A stretch of DNA of 64,000 bases from JBKEDF01 sp047975325 (GTDB lineage Bacteria > Pseudomonadota > Alphaproteobacteria > Rhodobacterales > Rhodobacteraceae). Both the position numbers and the translations under genes were made by a program. The number at the start of each line of letters is the position of its first letter. The first letter of the stretch is position 1. Of the stretch, positions 18,155-26,288 are shown one piece after another. Location: the NCBI GenBank assembly GCA_047975325.1, contig JBKEDF010000055.1:1-64000 (forward strand). Direction: 5' to 3'. The notes under the pieces were generated by a model. That model was not told where the DNA came from, did no database searches, and was given only the letters and a program-made list of their open reading frames with translations.

Positions 18155-18506
18155 TTGAGCGCCCTGCAGTCAGGGTGCGAGAAAGGCTGACCGCCGTCCT
18201 GTGCCGAGGTCGCGGCGGGAACGGAACCATATACCCGCAATGGGGCATGGGCGCTGCGTGGCAGCGATTGCAAAACCCTGAGGGTCATGGAGTTTCACCC
18301 CTGATTGAACCGGTATTCACCGTCTTTCGGGTGAAGCTAGGCGGAATTCCTTTCCGAGAGGTTAGCAATGCCAGGTTTGATGAAACCGGCCTGGGAATGG
18401 GTCATGTCAGCCCTGTGGGCGGCACACGGTCCTTGTGAAAATTCACTTGCCCCTGTCTCTGTGGCGGGGGAGAGAGGGAATGAAGCCGACAAGAGGAGAT
18501 CCGCCA
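18155..18506. promoter_or_regulatory. Divergent intergenic region, flhA / PLP enzyme
   Basis: 352 bases hold the promoters for both flhA (minus) and the PLP enzyme (plus). An inverted repeat TTCACC (18316-18321) with GGTGAA (18330-18335) stands near the middle, and AAGAGGAG (18490-18497) is the ribosome binding site of the plus-strand gene. I could not find a sigma-54 or sigma-28 consensus or a recognisable SAM-sensing riboswitch. Confidence 0.45.
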
Positions 18507-19694
18507 ATGCCTGATATCCCCACCTCACTGGTGCGTCGCACATCCTGGCCGGTTTCCGCCAGCCGTGCGGTAGGGACGCCCCTGCAGCCTTCGGTTGTTT
18601 ATGCCTCGGAAAGTCCCGACCAGCTTGACGCGCAATATGAAGGGCGGATCAAGGGTTTCACCTATGCGCGGGAAGGGCACCCCAATGCCGAAGTGCTGGC
18701 GGCAAAGATCGATGCGCTGGAAGGGATCGAAGGCGGGTTGACCCTTGGTTCCGGCATGGCGGCGGTTTCGGCGGTGCTGATGGGGCTTTTGAAATCGGGG
18801 GATCATGTGATCGGGGGCGACCAGCTTTATGGCCGTTCGTTACGGTTGATGACGCAGGATCTGCAGCGTTTCGGGATTGCCACATCGCTGGCCGATCCGA
18901 CCGATCCTGCCAGTTTTGCCGCCGCAATCCGGCCCGAAACGCGGATGATCCTGATCGAGACGGTTTCGAATCCCACCCTGCGGATTGCCGATCTGACCGG
19001 TATTGCGGCACTGGCGAAGGATAGGGGGATCCTGCTTGCGGTGGATGCGACTTTTTCAACCCCGCGGGCGATCCGTGCCCGAAACCATGGGGCGGATATC
19101 ATCATCCATTCGGTAACCAAGTTATTGGCGGGGCATTCGGATGTGACGCTTGGTTATGCGGCTGCGCGTGATCCTGCCCATCGACAGGCAATCTATGACT
19201 ATGCCGTGACGGTGGGCATGACACCTTCGCCCTTCGATTGCTGGCTGGCGGAACGGGGGCTTTATTCCTTCCATCTGCGTTATGATCGGGCGGAGGAAAA
19301 TGCCCGGCGGCTGGCCGATCATCTGGCCGGGCTGAAAGGGGTGCGAAGGGTGCTTTATCCGTTGCGGCACGATCACCCGGATCACAATCGCGCGGCGGTG
19401 CTTTTGGGGGTGCGTGGGGGGAATATGGTATCATTTGAACTGGAGGGCGGCCGCGCGGCTGCCAATGCGCTGACCCGGGCGATGCCCGATCTGGCCTTTG
19501 CGCCGACATTGGGGGATATCGGTACGACGCTTTCGCATCCGGCATCCTCTTCGCATCGTGCGGTTTCGCCGGAAGCGCGGAAAAAAATTGGAATTTCCGA
19601 AGGTTTCTTTCGGATTTCAGTCGGTTGTGAAGAGTTCGACCTTTTGGCAGCGGAGTTTTCCCGCGGCGTGGCGGCGGCAAGCAGGGAAATTTGA
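18507..19694 (+). CDS. Cys/Met metabolism PLP-dependent enzyme (cystathionine gamma-synthase / gamma-lyase family)
   Basis: 395 residues, fold-type I PLP enzyme of the Cys_Met_Meta_PP family. The Schiff-base lysine is Lys205 in SVTKLLAGHSDVTLG; the PLP phosphate-binding GSGMAA and the aspartate in VDATFSTP are present. The family includes cystathionine gamma-synthase, beta-lyase, methionine gamma-lyase and O-acylhomoserine sulfhydrylases, which cannot be separated by eye. Start 18507 has AAGAGGAG upstream. Its stop is five bases ahead of the kinase start, so the two are co-transcribed. Confidence 0.88.
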   Translation: MPDIPTSLVRRTSWPVSASRAVGTPLQPSVVYASESPDQLDAQYEGRIKGFTYAREGHPNAEVLAAKIDALEGIEGGLTLGSGMAAVSAVLMGLLKSGDHVIGGDQLYGRSLRLMTQDLQRFGIATSLADPTDPASFAAAIRPETRMILIETVSNPTLRIADLTGIAALAKDRGILLAVDATFSTPRAIRARNHGADIIIHSVTKLLAGHSDVTLGYAAARDPAHRQAIYDYAVTVGMTPSPFDCWLAERGLYSFHLRYDRAEENARRLADHLAGLKGVRRVLYPLRHDHPDHNRAAVLLGVRGGNMVSFELEGGRAAANALTRAMPDLAFAPTLGDIGTTLSHPASSSHRAVSPEARKKIGISEGFFRISVGCEEFDLLAAEFSRGVAAASREI

Positions 19695-19699
19695 CAAGG

Positions 19700-20713
19700 A
19701 TGCAGGCCATTCTGGAGGCGTTGCCGCTGGCGGCGGTGCTGATTGACCCCGAGGAACGGATCGTGGCGGCCAATCGTGTCGCACTTGGCCTGCTGGGAAC
19801 AGAGATCGTCGGCAGGCTCTATCCAAATGCGTTGCGGCAGGCGGCCCTGCAAGGCGTGATTGAACGCGCCTTGCAGCAGGGACAGGATGGTCATGCACGG
19901 TTTACCCAGCGCGAAGCGGGGGCGGAGATCGTCTTTCAGGTGAAGGTGACACCGCTTACGGAAGGGGTACTTTGCATTTTCGAAGATGTGACCGGGGTGG
20001 AACAGGTCGTGCGGATGCGGCGGGATTTCGTAGCCAATGTCAGCCATGAATTGCGGACCCCGCTGACGGCACTTCTGGGCTTTATCGAGACATTGCGCGG
20101 TGCCGCAAAGGATGATCCCGCCGCACAGGAAAAATTCCTGTCCATTATGGAGCGTGAGGCGGGGCGCATGAACCGCTTGGTGGGGGATCTCCTTTCGCTT
20201 AGCAGGGTGGAGGCAGAAGAAAGCGTGCGGCCCGGAGAACGGGTTGAAATGACCGGGCTTTTAAACCGGGTGGTTTCGGATCTGCGGGCAGTGGCAACGG
20301 CCGGAGGGGTGGAGATCGGGCTCGATCTGCCGGGGGGGGAGGTGATGGTGCGGGCCGATGCCGACCAGATCACCCAGGTTATGGCCAATCTGATAGAAAA
20401 TGCCGTGAAATATGGCGGCTCTGGCAAGGTTGTGCGGGTGGGGTTGTCCCGCGTGGCGCAGGATGCCACCTTGCGCGGCCCCGCGATCAGGATCGAGGTG
20501 CGGGATGAAGGTGACGGGATCGATCCGATCCACCTGCCACGCCTGACCGAAAGGTTCTATCGGGTGGATAATCATCGGTCCCGCGAAAAGGGCGGAACGG
20601 GGCTGGGCCTGGCAATTGTCAAGCATATCGTCAACCGTCACCGTGGCAGGCTCAAGATTGAAAGCGAAAAGGGCAGGGGGGCCGCATTTATCGTGTTCCT
20701 GCCGGATGCCTGA
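19700..20713 (+). CDS. phoR: PhoR-like sensor histidine kinase without membrane anchor
   Basis: 337 residues. A PAS-like domain (ILEALPLAAVLIDPEERIVAANRVALGLLG) is followed by the HisKA box FVANVSHELRTPLTALLGFIE (phospho-His at about residue 116), N box NLIENAVKYG, and ATP-lid motifs DEGDGI and GTGLGLAIVKHIVNRHRG. The dimerisation box is PhoR-type. No membrane segment is present, unlike enterobacterial PhoR; soluble PhoR forms are known in alphaproteobacteria. A TTG at 19691 overlaps the upstream stop, but ATG 19700 is preferred. No phoB, pst or response regulator gene is adjacent. Confidence 0.8.
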   Translation: MQAILEALPLAAVLIDPEERIVAANRVALGLLGTEIVGRLYPNALRQAALQGVIERALQQGQDGHARFTQREAGAEIVFQVKVTPLTEGVLCIFEDVTGVEQVVRMRRDFVANVSHELRTPLTALLGFIETLRGAAKDDPAAQEKFLSIMEREAGRMNRLVGDLLSLSRVEAEESVRPGERVEMTGLLNRVVSDLRAVATAGGVEIGLDLPGGEVMVRADADQITQVMANLIENAVKYGGSGKVVRVGLSRVAQDATLRGPAIRIEVRDEGDGIDPIHLPRLTERFYRVDNHRSREKGGTGLGLAIVKHIVNRHRGRLKIESEKGRGAAFIVFLPDA

Positions 20714-20814
20714 TAGAGTTGACGGAAGCAAATTCGATCATCAAAGCCACACAGCATCAGCGTAAAATCAAAAAGTTACAGCCTGGCACATGATCAAAAC
20801 AAAGTTGTCAGGCC
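20707..20814 (-). repeat. Interspersed repeat, copy 2 (reverse orientation)
   Basis: About 108 bases. Read on the minus strand it starts GGCCTGACAAC, has an imperfect hairpin around TGATCAT, then TAACTTTTT and GATTTTACGCTGATG. 20752-20778 is identical over 27 bp to copy 1 (5838-5864). In this orientation it lies 3' of the NCS2 permease gene. Its far end contains the stop codon of the convergent kinase gene (20711-20713). Confidence 0.85.
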
Positions 20815-20849
20815 ATATTGCGGCGCGGGATTGCGGCGATGGGATGAGG

Positions 20850-20926
20850 GGATGAGCGGCCGTGTGCGCATCAGGAAGTTTCGGTCTTCCCCGCAAACAC
20901 GTGCCAAACCTTGTGGCCGCTCATCC
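20850..20926 (-). terminator. Large nested hairpin 3' of the NCS2 permease
   Basis: A perfect 12-bp inverted repeat (GGATGAGCGGCC 20850-20861 and GGCCGCTCATCC 20915-20926) encloses further complementary pairs: CGTGT/ACACG-type arms and GGAAG (20874-20878) with CTTCC (20886-20890). The whole 77-base block can fold into one long stem on the minus strand, beginning nine bases after the permease stop. No T run follows, so it may be a processing or stability structure rather than an intrinsic terminator. Confidence 0.6.
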
Positions 20927-20934
20927 GGTTTGTA

Positions 20935-22422
20935 TCAGTGATCGGCGGCCGATGCTGCTGCCTTTGCCTCTTCCAGCGACCCCTTCGCGCCGTTGAAGAA
21001 GGCGTTCAGCAGGACGGCCGAGATGGATGCCAGAAGGATTCCGCTTTCGATCAACGGGTGGATGGCGTGGGGCAGCCACATGCGGAATTGCGGTGCCACA
21101 AGCGGGATCATTCCCAGGCCGAGAGAAACGGCAACAATGAACAGGTTGTTGCGGTTTCCGGCAAAATTCACAGCGGAAAGGATGCGGACACCCGTGGCTG
21201 CGACCATACCGAACATCACAATACCGGCCCCGCCAAGCACCATGGTAGGCAGCGATTCGATCAATGCAGCCATCTTGGGCAGAAAGCCCAGCCCGATCAG
21301 GATCACCCCGCCCGCAACGCAAACGAAGCGCGATTTGATCCCTGTGACCCCGACAAGCCCCACGTTCTGGCTGAAGGATGTATAGGGGAAGGTGTTGAAG
21401 ATCCCACCGATCAAGGTTCCAAGCCCGTCCGTCCTGAGCCCGGCCGAAAGGGTTTTCTGTTCAATGTCGCGTCCGGTCATGTCGCAAAGGGCCAGGAACA
21501 TGCCGGTGGATTCGATCATGACCACGATCATGACCAGGACCATGGTGATGATGGGGACCAGTTCAAAGGTCGGCAGGCCAAAATGAAAAGGCAGGATGAT
21601 ATCGAACCAGGGGGCCTCGCCAACCTTGTTGAAATCCATTGCGCCGATTGCTGCAGCAATGACACCGCCGATCACGATCCCAAGCAGAACCGAGATATTC
21701 GACACGAAACCGCGCCCATATTTTGCAATCAGCAGGATGGCTGCAAGCACGATGCCCGATACCAGCATGTTGCCGAGCGGCGCATAGGCGGGATTGTTCA
21801 TTTTCGGTGAAAGGCTCAGGCCCGGGGGTAGTTCCGTGATACCGGTGGCGCTGCCTGCCGCCAGTCCTTCGGATACGGATTGAAGCCACTCGGCATGGGC
21901 GGGATCGACAAGCTGCGGTGCGGTGGGACCGACGGGAACCCCGAAAACCCAGTTGATCCCCACGCGCATCAAACTGACGCCGATAACGAGGATGATTGTC
22001 CCTGTCACGACCGGCGGAAAGAACCGCAACATGCGTGAAATGAAAGGTGCGATAAGCATCGAGATGACCCCGGCGGCCATGATGGCCCCGAAAATACTGC
22101 GTGCGCCATCGACTCCGGGCTGTGCGTTTGCCATGGCGATCATCGGGCCGACGGCCGCAAAGGTCACGCCCATCATGACCGGCAGCTTGATCCCGAACCA
22201 TTGCGAGGCCCCAAGCGACTGGATCAGTGTGGCTACCCCGCAAACGAAAAGATCGGCGGAAATCAGGAAGGCCACATCTTCCGGTGACAGTTGCAGCGCC
22301 CTGCCAATGATCAGTGGAACGGCAACCGCCCCGGCATACATGACAAGCACATGTTGCAGGCCGAGCGTGAAGAGCTTTGGCGTCGGTAATATTTCATCGA
22401 CCGGATGTACGCTATCCGCCAT
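20935..22422 (-). CDS. NCS2-family xanthine/urate permease
   Basis: 495 residues with about 12-14 hydrophobic helices. PTPKLFTLGLQHVLVMYAGAVAVPLIIG is the NCS2 opening, and SFSQNVGLVGVTGIKSRFV is the conserved QNxGxxxxTxxxSR-like motif 1 of the nucleobase-ascorbate transporters (here QNVGLVGVTGIKSR). Glu in MIESTGMFLALCDMTG fits purine carriers. Start 22422 has GGGAGG upstream. The downstream gene order (ureide genes divergent within the cluster) suggests a urate or xanthine substrate; this is inference. Confidence 0.88.
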   Translation of the reverse strand: MADSVHPVDEILPTPKLFTLGLQHVLVMYAGAVAVPLIIGRALQLSPEDVAFLISADLFVCGVATLIQSLGASQWFGIKLPVMMGVTFAAVGPMIAMANAQPGVDGARSIFGAIMAAGVISMLIAPFISRMLRFFPPVVTGTIILVIGVSLMRVGINWVFGVPVGPTAPQLVDPAHAEWLQSVSEGLAAGSATGITELPPGLSLSPKMNNPAYAPLGNMLVSGIVLAAILLIAKYGRGFVSNISVLLGIVIGGVIAAAIGAMDFNKVGEAPWFDIILPFHFGLPTFELVPIITMVLVMIVVMIESTGMFLALCDMTGRDIEQKTLSAGLRTDGLGTLIGGIFNTFPYTSFSQNVGLVGVTGIKSRFVCVAGGVILIGLGFLPKMAALIESLPTMVLGGAGIVMFGMVAATGVRILSAVNFAGNRNNLFIVAVSLGLGMIPLVAPQFRMWLPHAIHPLIESGILLASISAVLLNAFFNGAKGSLEEAKAAASAADH

Positions 22423-22496
22423 GTCATCTTTCCTCCCGTTGGGCATGGGTCCCGGTGCCGCAATCCCTGCCCATGGATTACGGCCCTGTACCCCGT

Positions 22497-22976
22497 TCAG
22501 GGGGGCAGCACCGTCCAGGCTTTCGTGAAACGATGCTCTTCAAGATTCGCGCCGGTGCCGATCCTGTCCACCACGGCAAACCGGCCTGGTGCATGGAGTG
22601 GCGTCAGCACGCCGTGCCAGGTGCCGCGCGCAAGGTTGATGCCCTGGCGCCCATCGGTCAGGAAAGCCCGGGGGCGGGCTTGTGGCGAAGCGGCGGCGAT
22701 TACCAGAAAGGGATGTTCTGTCATTGGCAGGAAGGCCTGCGATCCTTCGGGGTGACGTTCGATCAGGTCGAAACTGTAGGGCAGGCTGCGTGGTTCGGCC
22801 ATGAAGATCGAAATTCCTGCCTTCCCATCCCCGAAATCACAGCCCGCCAGATCATGGTGGCGCTGGCAAAGCCCTGCATTGATCAGATGGAATTCCTGCC
22901 CGGTCTGCAATACCTGCCCAAAGGGGGCAAAGGCATCAGGGGTCAGGGGTTCGGGGCGGATATCCATCTGCGACAT
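22497..22976 (-). CDS. allA: Ureidoglycolate lyase AllA
   Basis: 159 residues from ATG 22976 (22967 is also possible). AllA splits ureidoglycolate into glyoxylate and urea. Family text is clear: PLTPDAFAPFGQVL near the N-terminus, ISIFMAEPRSLPYSFDLIERHPEGSQAFLPM (cupin-like strand pair) and GTWHGVLTPLHAPGRFAVVDR near the C-terminus. It follows the aminohydrolase gene on the same strand, giving the last two steps of the ureide pathway in order. Confidence 0.92.
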   Translation of the reverse strand: MSQMDIRPEPLTPDAFAPFGQVLQTGQEFHLINAGLCQRHHDLAGCDFGDGKAGISIFMAEPRSLPYSFDLIERHPEGSQAFLPMTEHPFLVIAAASPQARPRAFLTDGRQGINLARGTWHGVLTPLHAPGRFAVVDRIGTGANLEEHRFTKAWTVLPP

Positions 22977-23037
22977 GTTCCTTTGAAAACAGGGCAAGAC
23001 AAGCGGGGTTTATGGCCCGTTACGGGGTATGGTTCTT

Positions 23038-23880
23038 CTATCGCAATGGGCCAAAGGCCCCCGGGCCGCGAAGTGCGGCATGCCGGTTGACATCCTTGTA
23101 AAGCAGGTAACGGAAGCGCCCCGGCCCCCCGGCATAACAGGCCTGCGGGCAGAAGGCGCGCAGCCACATGAAATCGCCCGCCTCGACCTCTACCCAATCC
23201 CGGTTGAGCTTGTAGACAGCCTTTCCCTCCAACACATAAAGCCCGTGTTCCATGACATGGGTTTCCTCGAAGGGGATCGTGCCGCCGGGCTGGAAGGTGC
23301 AGACGGTAACATGGGCATCATGGCGCAGATCGGTCGGATCGACAAAACGGGTTGTCGCCCAGCGGCCTTCGGCATTGGGCATGGATACGGGGGTGATATC
23401 CTGTTCATTGGCGATAACGGGATCCGGCGGGGCAAGTCCCGGGGCGGGTTCATAAAGCTTGCGCAGCCAGTGAAACCGGGCGGGCCGGTCCCCTTCGGCC
23501 CGAAAACGCCAGGCGGTTCCCGCAGGGATATAGGCGAAGCTTCCCGAGGTCAGATCATGGGCGTTTTCCCCGATCGTCAGTTGCGCGTGACCATCGGTAA
23601 CAAAAAGCCAGTGTTCGGCCCCTGTTTCGGCATCGGGTGTTTCGGAGCCGCCTCCGGGGGAAACCTCCATGACATATTGACTGAAGGTTTCGGCAAAACC
23701 CGAAAGCGGCCTTGCGATAATCCAGAGCCGGGTTGCCGACCAGCCAGGCAGGTAACTGGTGACGATATCGGTGAAGACACCACGCGGCAATACGGCATAG
23801 GCCTCGGTGAAAACGGCGCGCTGGGTCATGAGTTCGGTTTGTGCGGGCAGGCCGCCGGGCGGGGTGAAATACCGGTTCAT
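23038..23880 (-). CDS. allE: (S)-Ureidoglycine aminohydrolase (bicupin)
   Basis: 280 residues, a double cupin. MTQRAVFTEAYAVLPRGVFTDIVTSYLPGW near the N-terminus and the second cupin (HVTVCTFQPGGTIPFEETHVMEHGLYVLEGKAVYKL) with Glu/His metal ligands fit the Mn-dependent enzyme that converts ureidoglycine to ureidoglycolate and ammonia. The start overlaps the stop of the upstream allantoinase fusion by four bases. Its presence implies an allantoate amidohydrolase (AllC-type) upstream in the pathway, not seen in the window. Confidence 0.9.
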   Translation of the reverse strand: MNRYFTPPGGLPAQTELMTQRAVFTEAYAVLPRGVFTDIVTSYLPGWSATRLWIIARPLSGFAETFSQYVMEVSPGGGSETPDAETGAEHWLFVTDGHAQLTIGENAHDLTSGSFAYIPAGTAWRFRAEGDRPARFHWLRKLYEPAPGLAPPDPVIANEQDITPVSMPNAEGRWATTRFVDPTDLRHDAHVTVCTFQPGGTIPFEETHVMEHGLYVLEGKAVYKLNRDWVEVEAGDFMWLRAFCPQACYAGGPGRFRYLLYKDVNRHAALRGPGAFGPLR

Positions 23881-25292
23881 GGCAGGATATCCGTAAGACG
23901 CAGCAGGGCAATCCGTTCCACCTGGCTGCAGGCAGTGGCAAATTCAATATCGGAATCGTTGTCGATCCGGGTCTGGAAGGCTTGCAGGATCGAACCCTTG
24001 TCATGGTCGCGAACCGCAATGATGAAGGGAAAGCCATGTTTGGCCGTATAGGCCGAATTGAGTTTTTCAAATGTGGTGCGTTCCGAATCCGTCAGCGCAT
24101 CGAGCGCGGCACTAGCCTGTTCGGAGGTGCTTTCAGCTGTCAGCCTTTTGGCCTGCGCCAGTTTGCCCGCAAGGTCCGGATGGGCCGTCAGGACATTGCG
24201 ACGTTCGGTCTGGCTGGCCGCGCGAAATACCCGAGAAAGCGCACTATGCAGGCCCTGCGCGCTGTCATGGGCGGGGCCGAGTTCCAGTTCAAAGGCACGT
24301 TCGGCGATCCAGTCGGAATGTTCGAAGATACCGCCAAACCTTGTCACAAAGGTCTTGCGATCCATTTTTGAAGGACGTTCATGGCGGCGATGTGGATGCA
24401 CCCTGGCCCAATGTGCGGCAATATCGGCGCGGCGCGCGAACCATACTCCTTCATGGCTTTGCGCATAGTCGAGAAAACGCACCAGCCCGGCGATCTTTCC
24501 CGGTCGTCCGATCAGGCGGCAATGCAGCCCGATGGAAAACATCTTTGCCTGCCCGGCCTGCCCTTCGGCATAGAGGATATCGAAGCTGTCCTTCAGGTAT
24601 TGGAAAAACTGTTCCCCGGTAATGTAACCCGGCGCGGTGGCAAAGCGCATGTCATTGGCTTCCAGCGTATAGGGGATGATAAGCTGGTCGCGGGTGCCGA
24701 ATTCCATCCAATGCGGCAGATCGTCGTCATAGGTGTCGGAGATCCAGTCGAAACCGCCTTCTTCGGCGACCAGCCGGACGGTATTGACCGAACAGCGCCC
24801 GGTATACCAGCCGCGCGGACGGGTGCCGGTCACTTCGGTATGAAGGCGGATCGCCTCGGCAATGGCGGCGCGTTCCTCCTCCTCTGGCATGTCGCGATGT
24901 TCGACCCATTTGAGCCCGTGACTGGCGATTTCCCAGCCCGCTTCCTGCATCGCGGTAACCTGGGCGGGGGATCGGGCAAGCGCGGCCGCCACGCCATAGA
25001 TTGTTACCGGCAGGTTGCGTCCGGTGAAAAGCCGGTGAAGGCGCCAGAACCCGGCCCTGGCGCCGTAATCATAAATGGATTCCATATTCCAGTGACGTTG
25101 TCCGGGCCAGGGCTGCGCCCCTGCGATATCGGACAGGAAGGCCTCCGATTGCGCATCTCCGTGAAGCAGGCAGTTCTCGCCTCCTTCCTCATAGTTGAGT
25201 ACGACAGAGATCGCGATTTTCGCGCCATCGGGCCATGCGGCATCGGGCGGTGTCTGGCCATGGCCGGTCAGATCGCGGGGATATCGCTGCAT
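23877..25292 (-). CDS. puuE: Bifunctional allantoinase PuuE / OHCU decarboxylase UraD fusion
   Basis: 471 residues in two parts. Residues about 1-305 are a polysaccharide-deacetylase (NodB-like) fold with PuuE text (WPDGAKIAISVVLNYEEGGENC, EIASHGLKWVEH, ARRADIAAHW), a metal-type allantoinase that opens allantoin to allantoate. Residues about 312-471 are an OHCU decarboxylase (UraD) with FGGIFEHSDWIAERAFE, where His is catalytic, and HGFPFIIAVRDHDKGSIL. The two enzymes act one after another, OHCU to S-allantoin to allantoate. Divergent from uraH, which makes OHCU. Confidence 0.92.
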   Translation of the reverse strand: MQRYPRDLTGHGQTPPDAAWPDGAKIAISVVLNYEEGGENCLLHGDAQSEAFLSDIAGAQPWPGQRHWNMESIYDYGARAGFWRLHRLFTGRNLPVTIYGVAAALARSPAQVTAMQEAGWEIASHGLKWVEHRDMPEEEERAAIAEAIRLHTEVTGTRPRGWYTGRCSVNTVRLVAEEGGFDWISDTYDDDLPHWMEFGTRDQLIIPYTLEANDMRFATAPGYITGEQFFQYLKDSFDILYAEGQAGQAKMFSIGLHCRLIGRPGKIAGLVRFLDYAQSHEGVWFARRADIAAHWARVHPHRRHERPSKMDRKTFVTRFGGIFEHSDWIAERAFELELGPAHDSAQGLHSALSRVFRAASQTERRNVLTAHPDLAGKLAQAKRLTAESTSEQASAALDALTDSERTTFEKLNSAYTAKHGFPFIIAVRDHDKGSILQAFQTRIDNDSDIEFATACSQVERIALLRLTDILP

Positions 25293-25450
25293 CAGGATCC
25301 TTCCTTAACCTTGTCCAGAATAACCCTATGCCAAAATGACGCTTTGGTTTTTCAAGAATTTCGAAAAGGACCTATCGGGAAAGATCATGGTCGTCTTGAT
25401 CCGGGTTCTGCGGCATGTTTGGGCAAAGGGATGCTGAAAGGAGCAAAGGG

Positions 25451-25810
25451 ATGAACAAGGCGGGGTTGACCACACATGTTCTGGATACGGCCCTTGGCCG
25501 GCCTGCAGCGGGAATGCGGATCCGGCTCTATCGGCTGGTGGGGGAGGAACGCAGCCTGCTGGAGGAACAGATCACCAACGCCGATGGCCGTACCAATCAG
25601 CCGATGCTGGATGCGGCGGCAATGGCGGCGGGCGTATATGAGTTGATCTTTTCAGCCGGGGATTACCTGCGGCAAAGCGGGGCGGTATCGGGGGATATCC
25701 TGTTTCTGGATGAGATCCCGATCCGGTTTGGTCTGACGGATGCTGCGGCGCATTATCATGTGCCTCTTCTGATTTCGCCCTTTGCCTATTCGACCTATCG
25801 GGGCAGTTGA
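25451..25810 (+). CDS. uraH: 5-Hydroxyisourate hydrolase UraH
   Basis: 119 residues, a transthyretin-like protein. The N-terminal LTTHVLDTALGRPAAGMRIRLYRL and the C-terminal signature YRGS (residues 116-119) are the defining motifs of HIU hydrolase, with His9 an active-site residue. It hydrolyses 5-hydroxyisourate to OHCU, feeding the UraD half of the divergent neighbour. Start 25451 follows AGCAAAGG; the extension to 25415 is not family-like. Urate oxidase itself is absent from the window. Confidence 0.95.
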   Translation: MNKAGLTTHVLDTALGRPAAGMRIRLYRLVGEERSLLEEQITNADGRTNQPMLDAAAMAAGVYELIFSAGDYLRQSGAVSGDILFLDEIPIRFGLTDAAAHYHVPLLISPFAYSTYRGS

Positions 25811-25883
25811 AGGGGTCGGAAGACTTGCAAGTGACAGGTTTCGCGCCCAAACTCGCCCCGTCAGTCCGGGACAGGAACGATTC

Positions 25884-26285
25884 ATGACCTTGCGCGATGC
25901 CGCCGATGCGGTTCGAAAACACGCCTATGCCCCATATTCGGGTTTCAGGGTTGGTGCGGCAATCCGGGCGGGATCGGGGCAGGTCCATGTCGGGTGCAAC
26001 GTGGAAAATATAGCCTATCCCGAAGGAACCTGTGCCGAGGCGGGGGCAATTGCCGCCATGGTTGCTGCCGGCGAAACGGTGATTGCCGAACTGGCGGTCA
26101 TTGCCGATAGTCCCGAGCCGGTTCCGCCTTGCGGCGGCTGCCGCCAGAAGATTGCTGAATTTGCAGCGCCGGATGTCGTGGTGACCATGCATGGCATCGA
26201 TGGCCAAAGCCGGTCCGTCCTGGTGGCGGATCTGTTACCGGGTGCCTTTTCCGGGGATCACATGGCCCGCAGCGGGCAGGATTGA
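25884..26285 (+). CDS. cdd: Cytidine deaminase
   Basis: 133 residues, the homotetrameric zinc type. YAPYSGFRVGAAI, NVENIAYPEGTCAEAGAIAAM (Cys and Glu of the CAE motif) and PPCGGCRQKIAEF (two Cys ligands) are all present. It converts cytidine/deoxycytidine to uridine/deoxyuridine. First gene of cdd-deoA-deoB-add-upp; it starts 73 bases after uraH and ends three bases before deoA. Start 25884 is chosen on family alignment. Confidence 0.95.
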   Translation: MTLRDAADAVRKHAYAPYSGFRVGAAIRAGSGQVHVGCNVENIAYPEGTCAEAGAIAAMVAAGETVIAELAVIADSPEPVPPCGGCRQKIAEFAAPDVVVTMHGIDGQSRSVLVADLLPGAFSGDHMARSGQD

Positions 26286-26288
26286 GCG

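Noticed and set aside
18155..18506. SAM-sensing riboswitch before the Cys/Met PLP enzyme
   Set aside because: The 352-base leader region has no stem and conserved-loop arrangement I can match to SAM-II or SAM-I; only a short 6-bp inverted repeat is seen.
20911..21810. 299-codon open frame on the plus strand
   Set aside because: Antisense to the NCS2 permease; His/Asp-rich shadow of a hydrophobic protein.
25331..25347. Short inverted repeat CCAAA...TTTGG between puuE-uraD and uraH
   Set aside because: Only 5 bp per arm; too short to claim as an operator, although the divergent promoter must lie in this gap.
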